From the NCBI RefSeq assembly GCF_900187325.1, contig NZ_FZMZ01000006.1, forward strand, positions 1-64,000: a DNA stretch of 64,000 nt, given 5' to 3'. Every line of letters begins with the position of its first letter. The stretch's first letter is position 1. The position numbers were made by a program, and so were the translations under genes. Below are positions 52,357 through 61,406 of this stretch, one piece after another. The stretch comes from Virgibacillus ndiopensis. Its GTDB lineage: Bacteria > Bacillota > Bacilli > Bacillales > Amphibacillaceae. Under the pieces are notes generated by a model. It saw only the letters and a program-made list of their open reading frames with translations. It ran no database searches and was not told the DNA's origin.

Positions 52357-53789
52357 GTAACTTCTTCTCCTTTAAAAACGCCAATACCCTTATTTAAATC
52401 ACGATGTTGTATCGTAACACCTTGTCTGAGTAATTGTTCGATTATTTCTATGTGATTAGCTGTAATGGTTTCACCTTTTAAAATGAAAGGAATTCCAGGT
52501 GGATATGGGATAATTGCCTCTGCTGCTACATATCCTATCCCCTCTTTTAACGGTACATGTACAGGCTGTAATTGATTCATGGTTTGATAGGATAATGCTA
52601 GTTTTTGCATAGGTTTTGTAAATAACCTTCCTATATCTATTGTAGCATGATACGTGCCAATTTTTAATTGTTCCTTAATTCTTTTTATCGCACTCCTTAA
52701 TTTGGAGTGGTCTTTGAATGGTGCAAGTCCTTGAACAAACAATACTTGATTATGGGTAGCAAGCTCCGGAAAGATTCCCTCTTTTTCAAACATTTGGGCC
52801 ACATCATGACCGGAAAGACCTTGTTTCACATGTAGTGTTAGTTTCAGTAGATCATCCGTTTCCGTATAGGGTAATAAATCCCAAAAATCGTTTGATTGCA
52901 TTAATTCTCTCAACTGATAAACACTTGCTTGGATATTGTCTACATCAATCGGTGTTAGCTGCGCTAAAAACGAACGGGCAATATCAAGCGAAGCCATCAA
53001 TGGATAAGAAGGGCTACTTGATTGCAGCATTTGTAAATAATGGGCGATCGACTCAGTTGCGATACGTGTTGATGTGATATGTAAAAATGAGCTCATGGTC
53101 ATAGCAGGAGCCATTTTATGTGCAGATTGAACGACTACATCTGCTCCAAGCTTTAATGTTGATGGAGGAAATGGCTCTCCAAGCGAAAAATGTACCCCAT
53201 GCGCTTCGTCAACTAGTACTGGTACATTATATTCATGTGCTGTTTCTATCATTTGTTTTATTGCATAAGTTTTTCCAAAATAATCGGGGTAGGTTAATAC
53301 TACCGCTTTTGCATCCAGATTCTCCTGGAATGCCTGCTTTAGAGTAGCTAAATTTGGTGCTGTATAGCGGCCAACCGATTTATCATATTCTGGATTAATG
53401 AAAACGGGCATAGCTCCGCTTAATTCTAACCCATTTATGATCGATTTATGACTGTTGCGTTGCACAATGATTTTTTCCCCAGCATTACAAACTGCTAGGA
53501 TCATTGCTAAATTTCCAACGGTACTTCCGCCAACAAGAAAGAATGTATGATCAGCTCCGAAAAAATCTGCAGCCAGTTCTTCTGCCTCGGCGATTACCCC
53601 ACTTGGTGCATGTAAATCGTCTAACCCGGTTAATTCTGTTAGATCGAGGGGTAAAATTTTATCATAATTGTTGAGAGCGTTCTTTGGAAAAATTGCCCCA
53701 TTTTTATGCCCTGGAACATGGTATGATATTGGCTCTTGCTGACTAAACTGGGATAATTTTGTAAATAATGGTGTGGTTTTATGATTCAT
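52353..53789 (-). CDS. yaaO: Orn/Lys/Arg decarboxylase family PLP enzyme (YaaO)
   Basis: About 478 residues. The PLP lysine is in [13 protein letters not shown]; upstream are [16 protein letters not shown] and [11 protein letters not shown]. It lacks the N-terminal wing domain of inducible decarboxylases, like other biosynthetic ones (SpeA/YaaO). It could make agmatine, cadaverine or a similar amine; I cannot fix the substrate. I used ATG 53789, five bases after GGAG. It lies just upstream of tmk, as in B. subtilis; xpaC and yaaN, its neighbours there, are missing. Confidence 0.9.
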
Positions 53790-53835
53790 TACGTCTCCGT
53801 CCTCTTTTTTCATCTACATTTATTATATTATGGCA

Positions 53836-53869
53836 ACAAAAATAGCCTTTGTAAATTTACTACAAAGAC
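53836..53869 (-). terminator. terminator after gin
   Basis: CTTTGTA and TACAAAG arms with a short loop followed by TTTTTGTT on the minus strand. Confidence 0.6.
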
Positions 53870-53879
53870 CATAAGAAAA

Positions 53880-53965
53880 GTGCAAGTGCCTTGTTTAACC
53901 CCTGACAATCCCACATGAATGCTTAACATAAGACCTCGAGGGGCCAGGCTAATTTCGCTAGACAT
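53880..53965 (-). repeat. degenerate interspersed repeat, diffuse family, copy b
   Basis: On the minus strand it begins GTCTAGC, has CTGGCCCCTCGAGG, and ends GGCACTTGCACTTTTC. This pattern is like the copies at 21998 and 55872. It lies between the gin stop and the terminator. Confidence 0.45.
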
Positions 53966-53973
53966 ATGGAAAT

Positions 53974-54165
53974 CTATGAATATAATTTAGGTTGATTCAT
54001 GTTTTTTAACTTTTCTAGATAGTAGTGATACTTTTCTTCTCTTGGCTCTGTGTGAATCATATTTCGTTCACATTCACAGCAAATAAATAGTTTGTATAGG
54101 TGAATTCCCTTTTCCTTTTCTTCCTCGCAAATGCCACAACGCTCATGAATAATAGTTTGTTTCAT
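53974..54165 (-). CDS. csfB: sigma-G antagonist Gin (CsfB)
   Basis: 63 residues. Zinc ligands: C10-x2-C13 and C29, C30, C32. Gin holds sigma-G inactive in the early forespore and sigma-E in the wrong compartment. A sigma-F-type promoter is directly upstream. GGAGGTGGGG precedes ATG 54165. Confidence 0.93.
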   Translation of the reverse strand: MKQTIIHERCGICEEEKEKGIHLYKLFICCECERNMIHTEPREEKYHYYLEKLKNMNQPKLYS

Positions 54166-54183
54166 CTCCCCACCTCCGTTAGT

Positions 54184-54213
54184 TAGTATCTCCTAATCTA
54201 ACGAAATATATAC
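54184..54213 (-). promoter_or_regulatory. candidate sigma-F promoter of csfB
   Basis: GTATA, 15 bp, GGAGATACTA. The second box fits the sigma-F/G -10 pattern (GGnnAnAmTA), and the promoter is close to the gene. csfB is sigma-F dependent in B. subtilis. Confidence 0.6.
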
Positions 54214-54284
54214 ATGCAATCTTTGAATCAAAGAAACTTGCTTATTCTTTACTATATGTAAGAAGTGCTCGGTTGTTTCCAAAC

Positions 54285-54320
54285 AAAGCAAAAGCCGAGT
54301 GCTCTAAAGCTTCTCGGCCT
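54285..54320 (-). terminator. terminator after bofA
   Basis: GCCGAG and CTCGGC arms over a 13-nt loop, followed by TTTTGCTTT. Confidence 0.78.
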
Positions 54321-54324
54321 TTCT

Positions 54325-54600
54325 TTACGGTATTAAAAACAAATGAATGGCAGCAAGTGAAGCAACGCCAAACAAGCCTAAAAATCCGGATACAATAGTG
54401 GTAAATAGATTGATAGGTATATGCAACCCAATTGCACCACCAAACACATTGAAAAAAAACAAGAACAAAATACCTATTCCTACCTTAACTGTACTATGCG
54501 CGATTAGACGCATTGGCTTAATAGGAGCACCAACTACTAACAGCAACACAATTAATGCAACCATAATGGAAATAACTACTGTAGAGCTCAAATCTATCAA
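54325..54600 (-). CDS. bofA: BofA, inhibitor of pro-sigma-K processing
   Basis: 91 residues, two or three membrane helices (about 8-26, 35-56 and 70-90). It holds SpoIVFB inactive in the outer forespore membrane together with SpoIVFA. The start is TTG 54600, six bases after AAGGAG. In B. subtilis an rrn operon lies between bofA and csfB; here there are only 159 bp and no rRNA. Confidence 0.92.
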   Translation of the reverse strand: MIDLSSTVVISIMVALIVLLLVVGAPIKPMRLIAHSTVKVGIGILFLFFFNVFGGAIGLHIPINLFTTIVSGFLGLFGVASLAAIHLFLIP

Positions 54601-54663
54601 CTCCTTCTCCTTGTCCCCTTTCTACTACTTATGAAAAGAAACCTGGAAAAAGAACCGAAATCG

Positions 54664-54882
54664 TTATTTATTGTATCGAATTGCACTAATTTTTCGGTGC
54701 CGTGCTTCTCTTAATAAAAATAAATATTTAGCTCTAGCAAGATGTTCATGGTAGAGCCCATTCCCCATCGGATCAATGCTTTTCTCCATAATAGAACGGA
54801 TTTGCTTCCATTCTTGCTCCGCTGCAATAAGAGAATCTAATAATTGTTCATCCACATCACGCTTTTTTATTTTTCTACTCAT
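54664..54882 (-). CDS. yaaL: YaaL family protein (DUF2508)
   Basis: 72 residues, helical and charged (DEQLLDSLIAAEQEWKQIRS, ARAKYLFLLREARHRKISAIRYN). Conserved after recR in Bacillaceae. Function unknown. GGAG precedes ATG 54882. Confidence 0.88.
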   Translation of the reverse strand: MSRKIKKRDVDEQLLDSLIAAEQEWKQIRSIMEKSIDPMGNGLYHEHLARAKYLFLLREARHRKISAIRYNK

Positions 54883-54892
54883 GCTGCCACTC

Positions 54893-55489
54893 CTACAAGT
54901 CTCTTCTACCTTCTAAAGCTTTAGACAACGTAACTTCATCAGCATATTCCAAATCTCCACCAACAGGAAGTCCATGGGCAATCCGTGTAGTCCTAATACC
55001 CGATGGCTTAACAAGACGGGAAATATACATGGCTGTTGCTTCACCCTCGATGTTTGGATTGGTGGCTAAAATCAACTCTTCCACCTCTTCATCTTTTAAG
55101 CGATTCAGCAAATCAGGCACATTAATATCTTCTGGACCAATTCCATCCATCGGGGAAATAGCTCCATGTAAAACATGATATTTCCCATTGAATTCCTTCA
55201 TTTTCTCCATGGCAATCACATCTTTAGGATCCTGCACAACACATATAACAGATTGATTCCGTGTATCATCCTGACATATTGAGCATGGATCCTGGTCTGT
55301 AATATGACCACAAACCGAGCAATGGGTTAATTCCCGTTTTGCGTTTACTAATGAGTTAGCGAACTCTAATACATCATCATCTTTCATATTTATCACAAAA
55401 AAAGCCAGTCGGACTGCAGTTTTCGGTCCGATCCCTGGCAACTTTGTAAAACTGTCAACTAATTTGGAAATCGGTTCTGGATAATACAT
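54893..55489 (-). CDS. recR: recombination protein RecR
   Basis: About 198 residues. A helix-hairpin-helix ([16 protein letters not shown]), a C4 zinc finger ([16 protein letters not shown]) and a TOPRIM domain ([14 protein letters not shown]) occur in order. It works with RecF and RecO to load RecA. I used ATG 55489, eight bases after AGGAGG. Between ebfC and yaaL. Confidence 0.97.
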   Translation of the reverse strand: MYYPEPISKLVDSFTKLPGIGPKTAVRLAFFVINMKDDDVLEFANSLVNAKRELTHCSVCGHITDQDPCSICQDDTRNQSVICVVQDPKDVIAMEKMKEFNGKYHVLHGAISPMDGIGPEDINVPDLLNRLKDEEVEELILATNPNIEGEATAMYISRLVKPSGIRTTRIAHGLPVGGDLEYADEVTLSKALEGRRDL

Positions 55490-55507
55490 CAAATACGCCT
55501 CCTAGAA

Positions 55508-55825
55508 TTAGAACATTCCACCAGGCATATTTAATCCTTTCGTGAATTGTCCCATCGTTTCATTTGTTTTTTCATCAATTTGTTTTAATACATCATTTGT
55601 TGCTGCTAAAATAAGATCCTGTAGCATTTCGAGATCGTCCGGATCAACGACTTCTTCTTTAATTTGTACATCGGTAATTTCTTTTTTTCCATTCGCAAAA
55701 ACGGTAACCATTCCACCGCCAGCAGATGCTTCAAAACTCATCTCATTAAGCTCATCCTGCGCCTTCATCATTTTCTTTTGCATTTTTTGCATTTGTTTCA
55801 TCATGTTACCCATATTACCTTTCAT
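55508..55825 (-). CDS. ebfC: nucleoid-associated protein EbfC/YbaB family (YaaK)
   Basis: 105 residues. A Met-rich N-terminus and the family ridge [24 protein letters not shown]-binding dimer. AAAGGAGG precedes ATG 55825. Sits between dnaX and recR, its usual place. Confidence 0.94.
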   Translation of the reverse strand: MKGNMGNMMKQMQKMQKKMMKAQDELNEMSFEASAGGGMVTVFANGKKEITDVQIKEEVVDPDDLEMLQDLILAATNDVLKQIDEKTNETMGQFTKGLNMPGGMF

Positions 55826-55871
55826 GGTAAGTCCTCCTTTAAAATGATCAATTTAGATTTATTTATAATGT

Positions 55872-55980
55872 AAGGCTACGTCCGGCTCCACGGGCTAGCG
55901 GCATGCGTGAAAGTCTGAACCTAATGCTCCACGGCCCTTATTGAAGTTTGCCACCGCTGATCAAGCCCGTTCGCTTTTGT
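55872..55980 (+). repeat. degenerate interspersed repeat, diffuse family, copy c
   Basis: Carries CCACGGGCTAGCGGC near its start and AAGCCCGTTCGCTTTTG at its end, with an unmatched middle. It occupies the whole dnaX-ebfC gap (159 bp), where many Bacillaceae have almost no spacer. Confidence 0.45.
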
Positions 55981-55984
55981 TCCT

Positions 55985-57673
55985 TTAGTCACGTATTTCC
56001 AACAAGTCATCTCCAACAAGTTTCCGAGCTTCCTCAATGAATGGATCTGCTTGTTCACTTTCTTGCATGTTAGTTGGTTGCTCTTGTTTATTAACATACT
56101 CATTTCGTAATTCCTGCCAATTGTTATCAGGGATTGGAATAATCGTTAGATTCTTTCCAACAGCCTTTGCCAATACAGATTCGACCGTTTCTCTGTTATC
56201 AAGAAAAAGTGAACAATGTATTTCATATTTGAATGCTACAACAAGTGCCTGATCAGAAGCCGCAGCAGGCTTACTATCCTGAATCGTTGCATGTGCAGGT
56301 GCACTCGTCGCTTTTAAGGCACTTAAAAATTTTGCCCAATCTGATTGCACTTGTTTCAATGCTGGTTTTTCAGCCTCTTGTAAGACATTACGAATTTTCT
56401 CATACGGAATCTTGTAACTGTTTTTCGATTGTCTTGGGCTTGGTCGCCTTTGCTCTGTCCTAGCCGGTTGACTTGTAGCTGCTGGCGCTTCCTTTAATGC
56501 TTTCAATTCTTTTTCCAACTGCTCTAATTTATGTGTAAGCTGTATAACTGCTTCTGAATCAACAGCACTTGCCGCTTCATTTTTCCCGTTATACCGATTG
56601 GTAATCGTTAATATTGCAATTTCGATAAAAACTTTTGGGCTATTTGTCCATTTTATCTCTTGCTGGCACTGATTCAGTTGCATAATTGCTTCCTGTATCC
56701 ATTCAATTGGAACATTTTCTGCCAGATTTTTAAAGCCTTCATCAATCATAGCACGTTCCAAAATACCTTCTAATGATGGGGCGCTTTTGTAAAGTAATAA
56801 ATCACGTAAAAAATAAATGAGGTCATAAACAAATCTACCTGGATCTTTTCCCCGTTGAATCAAATCGTCTAACCATTTCAACGCCTGCTGCACATCTTTA
56901 TCATGCATTGCTTGAACGATGTTTGTTAAAATTTGTTGGGAAACACCACCAGTAACTGCCAACACATCATTTAATTCTACACTATCTTCACTATATGAAA
57001 TCGCCTGATCTAAAATACTCAACGCATCACGCATTCCACCCTCTGCCGCAAGTGCAACCGTGTCCAATGCTTCCTGTGAGACAGAAATTCCTTCAGCCCC
57101 GATAATTGTTTTCATACGATCCACAATCGCCTGATTCGAAATCGGTTTAAAATCGAAGCGTTGGCAACGCGAGATAATCGTTAACGGTATTTTATGTGGT
57201 TCTGTTGTTGCTAAAATAAATACAACATGCTTTGGAGGCTCTTCAAGTGTTTTTAACAATGCATTAAATGCACTTACTGAAATCATGTGAACCTCATCAA
57301 TAATGTACACTTTATAAGGAACAGAACTAGAAGCATATTTAACCTTATCACGTATTTCCCGGATATCATCTACACTCGTGTTCGAAGCGGCATCCATTTC
57401 AATAATGTCAGAAATCGACCCATCCTGAATTCCACGACAAGATGCACATTCATTACACGGCTCCTTAACCGGTGCACGCTCACAGTTTATCGTTTTCGCA
57501 AAAATCTTTGCAGCACTCGTTTTCCCAGTACCACGAGGGCCGGAAAAAAGATAAGCATGCGAAAATTTCTGCTGTACAATAGCATTTTGCAGTGTTCGAG
57601 TTATATGTGATTGTCCAGCAACATCCGCGAAAGTCCTCGGGCGCCATGTACGATACAATGCCTGATAGCTCAT
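55985..57673 (-). CDS. dnaX: DNA polymerase III tau/gamma subunit
   Basis: 562 residues, one long tau form. Walker A SGPRGTGKTSAAKIFAKTI, zinc knuckle CERAPVKEPCNECASC and the DEVHMISVSAFNALLKTLEEP Walker B/sensor region occur in order, followed by a proline-rich linker and a helical C-terminus that binds the polymerase. I see no clear slippery frameshift site. It follows the SRP RNA gene. Confidence 0.98.
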   Translation of the reverse strand: MSYQALYRTWRPRTFADVAGQSHITRTLQNAIVQQKFSHAYLFSGPRGTGKTSAAKIFAKTINCERAPVKEPCNECASCRGIQDGSISDIIEMDAASNTSVDDIREIRDKVKYASSSVPYKVYIIDEVHMISVSAFNALLKTLEEPPKHVVFILATTEPHKIPLTIISRCQRFDFKPISNQAIVDRMKTIIGAEGISVSQEALDTVALAAEGGMRDALSILDQAISYSEDSVELNDVLAVTGGVSQQILTNIVQAMHDKDVQQALKWLDDLIQRGKDPGRFVYDLIYFLRDLLLYKSAPSLEGILERAMIDEGFKNLAENVPIEWIQEAIMQLNQCQQEIKWTNSPKVFIEIAILTITNRYNGKNEAASAVDSEAVIQLTHKLEQLEKELKALKEAPAATSQPARTEQRRPSPRQSKNSYKIPYEKIRNVLQEAEKPALKQVQSDWAKFLSALKATSAPAHATIQDSKPAAASDQALVVAFKYEIHCSLFLDNRETVESVLAKAVGKNLTIIPIPDNNWQELRNEYVNKQEQPTNMQESEQADPFIEEARKLVGDDLLEIRD

Positions 57674-57704
57674 AATATACGTTCCCCTTTGTGAATTCTC
57701 TCTA

Positions 57705-57734
57705 ATTATAACCGATTTTGGGGGTGAATGTGAA
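57705..57734 (-). promoter_or_regulatory. candidate sigma-A promoter of dnaX
   Basis: TTCACA, 18 bp, TATAAT, about 35 bp before the dnaX start. The -35 is weak. Confidence 0.5.
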
Positions 57735-57809
57735 CAATAGTGAAAAAATCATTGGGAAAAGTACTATATTGTAAATAGCGATTAACCGTTTTCTGCCAAA
57801 CAGCTAATC

Positions 57810-57920
57810 GCTGAATAAATATTGTTTTATGCTGAATAATGGAATCGACTGCTGAATTATGCGCGGTAATCGCCGAATTATTCAAACAGACTACTGAATA
57901 ATGTGCACGAATCACCGAAT
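57810..57920. repeat. array of six degenerate 21-bp units upstream of dnaX
   Basis: A GCTGAATAAT-like heptamer-decamer starts at 57810, 57831, 57851, 57872, 57893 and 57914 (spacings 21, 20, 21, 21, 21). The in-between bases vary. It stands between the dnaX promoter and the SRP RNA terminator. I recognise no known binding site. Confidence 0.6.
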
Positions 57921-57976
57921 CCCAGCAACACAGGAAACTGATTTTATCGACAAATCTTACCTCAAAAATGTTGCAT

Positions 57977-58010
57977 TAAAAAAACTCTTACCAGCAACAC
58001 TGATAAGAGC
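57977..58010 (-). terminator. terminator of the SRP RNA gene
   Basis: CTCTTATCAGTG and the complementary CTGGTAAGAG pair and are followed by six Ts on the minus strand. Confidence 0.85.
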
Positions 58011-58027
58011 CTTAACAATCATATGTA

Positions 58028-58299
58028 ATGCCGTGCACCCACCGTCGATGAAACGTCCCTAAGCGTTACTTAAGTTCATGGCTCTGCCTAGGCTTCCCCG
58101 CGGCACACAGAGATGACCACTTACTGCTGCTTCCTTCCGGACCTGACAGGGTTCATGGGTCTCTGTTGCGCAGGACCTAAGCGTCAACACCAATTCCTTA
58201 AGGCAGACCTTAAAGTCGTTCCACCTCGGATGGGAATTCAGCCTCGCTATAGCGGATTGCGAGTACAGGGCACCGCTACCTCCCCACCTAGCACGACAT
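58028..58299 (-). ncRNA. scr: signal recognition particle RNA (6S-like scRNA, Bacillus type)
   Basis: About 271 nt on the minus strand. It contains the universal SRP core GGTCAGGTCCGGAAGGAAGC-like segment (here CAGGTCCGGAAGGAAGCAGC) and the Alu-type ends GTGCTAG..GGTAGCGGTGCC and GTGCACGGCATT. Long, Bacillus-type SRP RNA. It lies between tadA and dnaX, as in B. subtilis. The 3' end is set from the last conserved base; the 5' end follows the TATAAT start. Confidence 0.95.
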
Positions 58300-58304
58300 A
58301 TTTC

Positions 58305-58333
58305 ATTATAACTACTTTCTTCATTAAATGCAA
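58305..58333 (-). promoter_or_regulatory. sigma-A promoter of the SRP RNA gene
   Basis: TTGCAT, 17 bp, TATAAT, six to seven bases before the RNA 5' end. It lies close to the end of tadA. Confidence 0.75.
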
Positions 58334-58370
58334 TGGAAATCCATGGTTATCATTTAGTACATTAGAAATG

Positions 58371-58865
<495 letters not shown>

Positions 58866-58913
58866 TTAAATCTAGGGCCAATGGATAAAGATAATAACGA
58901 AAGGAGCAAGCAT

Positions 58914-59447
58914 ATGAATATCCAACTTGAACATACCGCAGTTTTATTTATTGACCTTATTAACGATTTTAATTTTGAACGCTCAGAGAAATTACTTCAC
59001 CATACAAAAGAAATTTTACCACATTTACAACGACTAAAAGCATTTGCTAAGAAAAATAATCTTCCTATTATTTATGTTAATGACCATTATGACTTATGGC
59101 AATCAGACTTCAAGAAGATCATTGATCACTGTACGAATGAATACAGCCACGAAGTCATTAATGCAATAAAGCCGGACGACGATGATTATTTTTTTATTAA
59201 ACCAAAACACTCTGCCTTTTTTCAAACGCCCTTACAATCACTATTAACTCAATTAAAAAAAACACACCTAATACTGACAGGAATTGCCGGGGATATTTGC
59301 ATTTTGTTTTCTGCTAAGGATGCTTATATGTATGAATATTCCTTACACATTCCTGAAAACTGCATGGCCTCTAATGAAAAACAAGGCAATGCGTATGCCC
59401 TTTATTTAATGCGATCTGTAATGAATGCAAATACACAACCGATATAA
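58914..59447 (+). CDS. yaaI: isochorismatase-family cysteine hydrolase (YaaI-like)
   Basis: About 177 residues. The catalytic Asp lies in VLFIDLINDF (D14), the Lys in IKPKHSAF, and the Cys in GIAGDICILFSA. These enzymes hydrolyse amide or ester groups of small molecules; the substrate is unknown. The start is ATG 58914 after AAAGGAG. The cis-peptide region TGIAGDI is normal. Opposite strand to tadA. Confidence 0.85.
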   Translation: MNIQLEHTAVLFIDLINDFNFERSEKLLHHTKEILPHLQRLKAFAKKNNLPIIYVNDHYDLWQSDFKKIIDHCTNEYSHEVINAIKPDDDDYFFIKPKHSAFFQTPLQSLLTQLKKTHLILTGIAGDICILFSAKDAYMYEYSLHIPENCMASNEKQGNAYALYLMRSVMNANTQPI

Positions 59448-59517
59448 AAAAACATATTAACGACATTCTCCTCATAAAGTGTAAATAGAGTAAAAAGCTC
59501 GGGAGGAGGGAGTTCTT

Positions 59518-60816
59518 TTGCAAATTCATGTAGTGGAACAAGGAGAAACGATTGATACGATTGCAACGACCTATCGTATAACACCCCAAGCAATTATTGA
59601 CGTTAACGAACTGGAAGCACCTAATGATCTAGTAGTTGGGCAAGCGTTAGTCATTCCAATTCTTGGCCAATTTTATTTTGTCCAACCAGGTGATAGTTTC
59701 TATTCGATTGCTCAACAGTTTGGTATCCCCTATCAACAATTGGCACAAATTAATAATTTTCCAGTAGGAAACACACTTCCTGTAGGTTTCCGTTTATATA
59801 TTCCTCCACAACCTAAAAGTGATATAACATCAAATGCTTACATTGAGCCAACTGGAGGAACCGTTTCAGAAACTTTGATTAATGCCGCAAATAAAACAAT
59901 CCCATATCTTTCATATCTTGCTCCATTCAGTTATACCATCAACAATGATGGCACATTAAACGCCCCACCATTAGACAATTTAAGGCAAATAGCTCAAGAT
60001 AATAATGCTTCCTTGATGCTTGTTGTTTCAAACCTACAAGAGGGGGAATTTTCTACCGAGTTAGGAAGAACGATCCTAACCAATCAAACCGTTCAAAACA
60101 ATTTGTTAAACAACATTATCGAAACAGCACAGGCGGGCGGCTATCGTGATGTGCACTTTGACCTGGAATTTTTGCCACCAGAAAACAGAGAGGATTACAA
60201 TGCTTTTTTACGAAGAGCGAGAGACAGGTTGCATGCTGAAGATATAATGATTTCAACTGCCTTGGCACCGAAAACGAGTGCAACACAAACAGGAGTCGTG
60301 TATGAAGCACATGATTATGCTGCGCACGGTGAAATTGTTGATATGGTCGTGCTAATGACATATGAATGGGGATATAGTTATGGTCCACCAATGGCCGTTT
60401 CACCAATAAATGAAGTTCGAAAAGTAGTGAATTTTGCGCTTAGTGTCATGCCAGCTAATAAAATACTGCTTGGACAAAATTTGTACGGTTATGACTGGAC
60501 ACTACCGTTTGAACAAGGTGGTGAAGCAGCAGAAGCTGTCAGCCCACAACGGGCGATAGCAATAGCTCGTGAAAATAATGCCCAAATCGAATACGACGAG
60601 GAAGCTCAAGCACCCTTTTTCACTTATACAGATAACCAAGGCAGACAGCATGAAGTCTGGTTTGAGGATGCACGCTCCATTCAGGCAAAATTTGATATGA
60701 TAAAAGAATTAAATTTACTCGGGATCAGTTACTGGAAGCTCGGTCTAGCCTTTCCACAGAATTGGGTATTGCTACAGGACCGATTTAATATTAGGAAAAA
60801 CCCTGGAATGAGTTAA
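59518..60816 (+). CDS. sleL: spore germination glycoside hydrolase SleL (YaaH)
   Basis: 432 residues. Two LysM domains (about 2-48, IHVVEQGETIDTIATTYRI; and about 52-98, YFVQPGDSFYSIAQQFGI) come first. A GH18 catalytic domain (about 105-430) contains DVHFDLEFLP, the DxxxDxE motif. It cleaves spore cortex muramic lactam in germination. The start is TTG 59518 after GGGAGGAGGGAG. No signal peptide is present, as in other SleL proteins, which are packed by LysM. Confidence 0.94.
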   Translation: MQIHVVEQGETIDTIATTYRITPQAIIDVNELEAPNDLVVGQALVIPILGQFYFVQPGDSFYSIAQQFGIPYQQLAQINNFPVGNTLPVGFRLYIPPQPKSDITSNAYIEPTGGTVSETLINAANKTIPYLSYLAPFSYTINNDGTLNAPPLDNLRQIAQDNNASLMLVVSNLQEGEFSTELGRTILTNQTVQNNLLNNIIETAQAGGYRDVHFDLEFLPPENREDYNAFLRRARDRLHAEDIMISTALAPKTSATQTGVVYEAHDYAAHGEIVDMVVLMTYEWGYSYGPPMAVSPINEVRKVVNFALSVMPANKILLGQNLYGYDWTLPFEQGGEAAEAVSPQRAIAIARENNAQIEYDEEAQAPFFTYTDNQGRQHEVWFEDARSIQAKFDMIKELNLLGISYWKLGLAFPQNWVLLQDRFNIRKNPGMS

Positions 60817-60851
60817 CATATTAGGCTGGCACAAAGTTGTTTCAGTCAAAA

Positions 60852-60912
60852 AGAAATCCGAACTATGAATCAAAATTCTTAAACTAGAATTTGTAATAGT
60901 TCGGATTTTTTG
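60852..60912 (+). terminator. terminator after sleL
   Basis: AAATCCGAACTAT pairs with ATAGTTCGGATTT over about 29 nt and is followed by TTTTG. A secondary hairpin may lie inside. Confidence 0.8.
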
Positions 60913-60946
60913 TTTATCTTCTTAAACCTTACTGCTGATTGTCAAT

Positions 60947-61013
60947 AAAATGCGACGTAAATTATCTTATATAGCCGTTATTCCCACAGCCAGTATACAC
61001 TACGATTTCCGGA
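60947..61013. repeat. palindromic MITE-like repeat, copy 7 (truncated)
   Basis: AAAATGCGACGTA (also in copy 2) is followed by CAGCCAGTATACACTACG and ATTTCCGGA, so it keeps parts of both the B and A ends. The centre is missing. It abuts the 20-bp array. Confidence 0.6.
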
Positions 61014-61036
61014 GCAGCCGCTATCCTTGCTATTCT

Positions 61037-61400
61037 GATGATGTTCACGCTCTCCTGCCGATGTTCCTGCTCTCCTGCCGATATTCACGCTCTCCTGCCG
61101 ATATTCCTACTCTCCTGCCGATATTCACGCTCTCCTGCCGATATTCCTGCTCTCCTGCCGATGTTCACGCTCTCCTGCCGATGTTCACGCTCTCCTGCCG
61201 ATGTTCACGCTCTTCTGCCGATGTTCACGCTCTCCTGCCGATATTCCTGCTCTCCTGATGATGTTCACGCTCTCCTGCCGATGTTCACGCTCTCCTGCCG
61301 ATGTTCACGCTCTCCTGCCGATGTTCACGCTCTTCTACCGATGTTCACGCTCTCCTGCCGATATTCCTGCTCTCCTGATGATGTTCACGCTCTCCTGCCG
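61037..61400. repeat. tandem array of eighteen 20-bp units
   Basis: The unit ATGTTCACGCTCTCCTGCCG starts at 61041 and repeats exactly every 20 bp up to 61400. Variants are ATATTCCTGC for ATGTTCACGC, TCTTCT for TCTCCT, and GATG for GCCG. A 120-bp higher-order repeat is visible: units 61201-61260 recur at 61321-61380. All frames stay open because 20 is not a multiple of 3, giving a 179-residue false ORF without a ribosome site. It ends 6 bp from the stop of the DJ-1/PfpI gene. Confidence 0.95.
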
Positions 61401-61406
61401 AGCATC

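Noticed and set aside
57674-57976. A small protein gene upstream of dnaX (69-residue frame)
   Set aside because: It lies across the promoter and the 21-bp array and lacks a ribosome site.
61037-61400. CRISPR array
   Set aside because: The units are contiguous 20-bp repeats with no unique spacers, and no cas gene is nearby.
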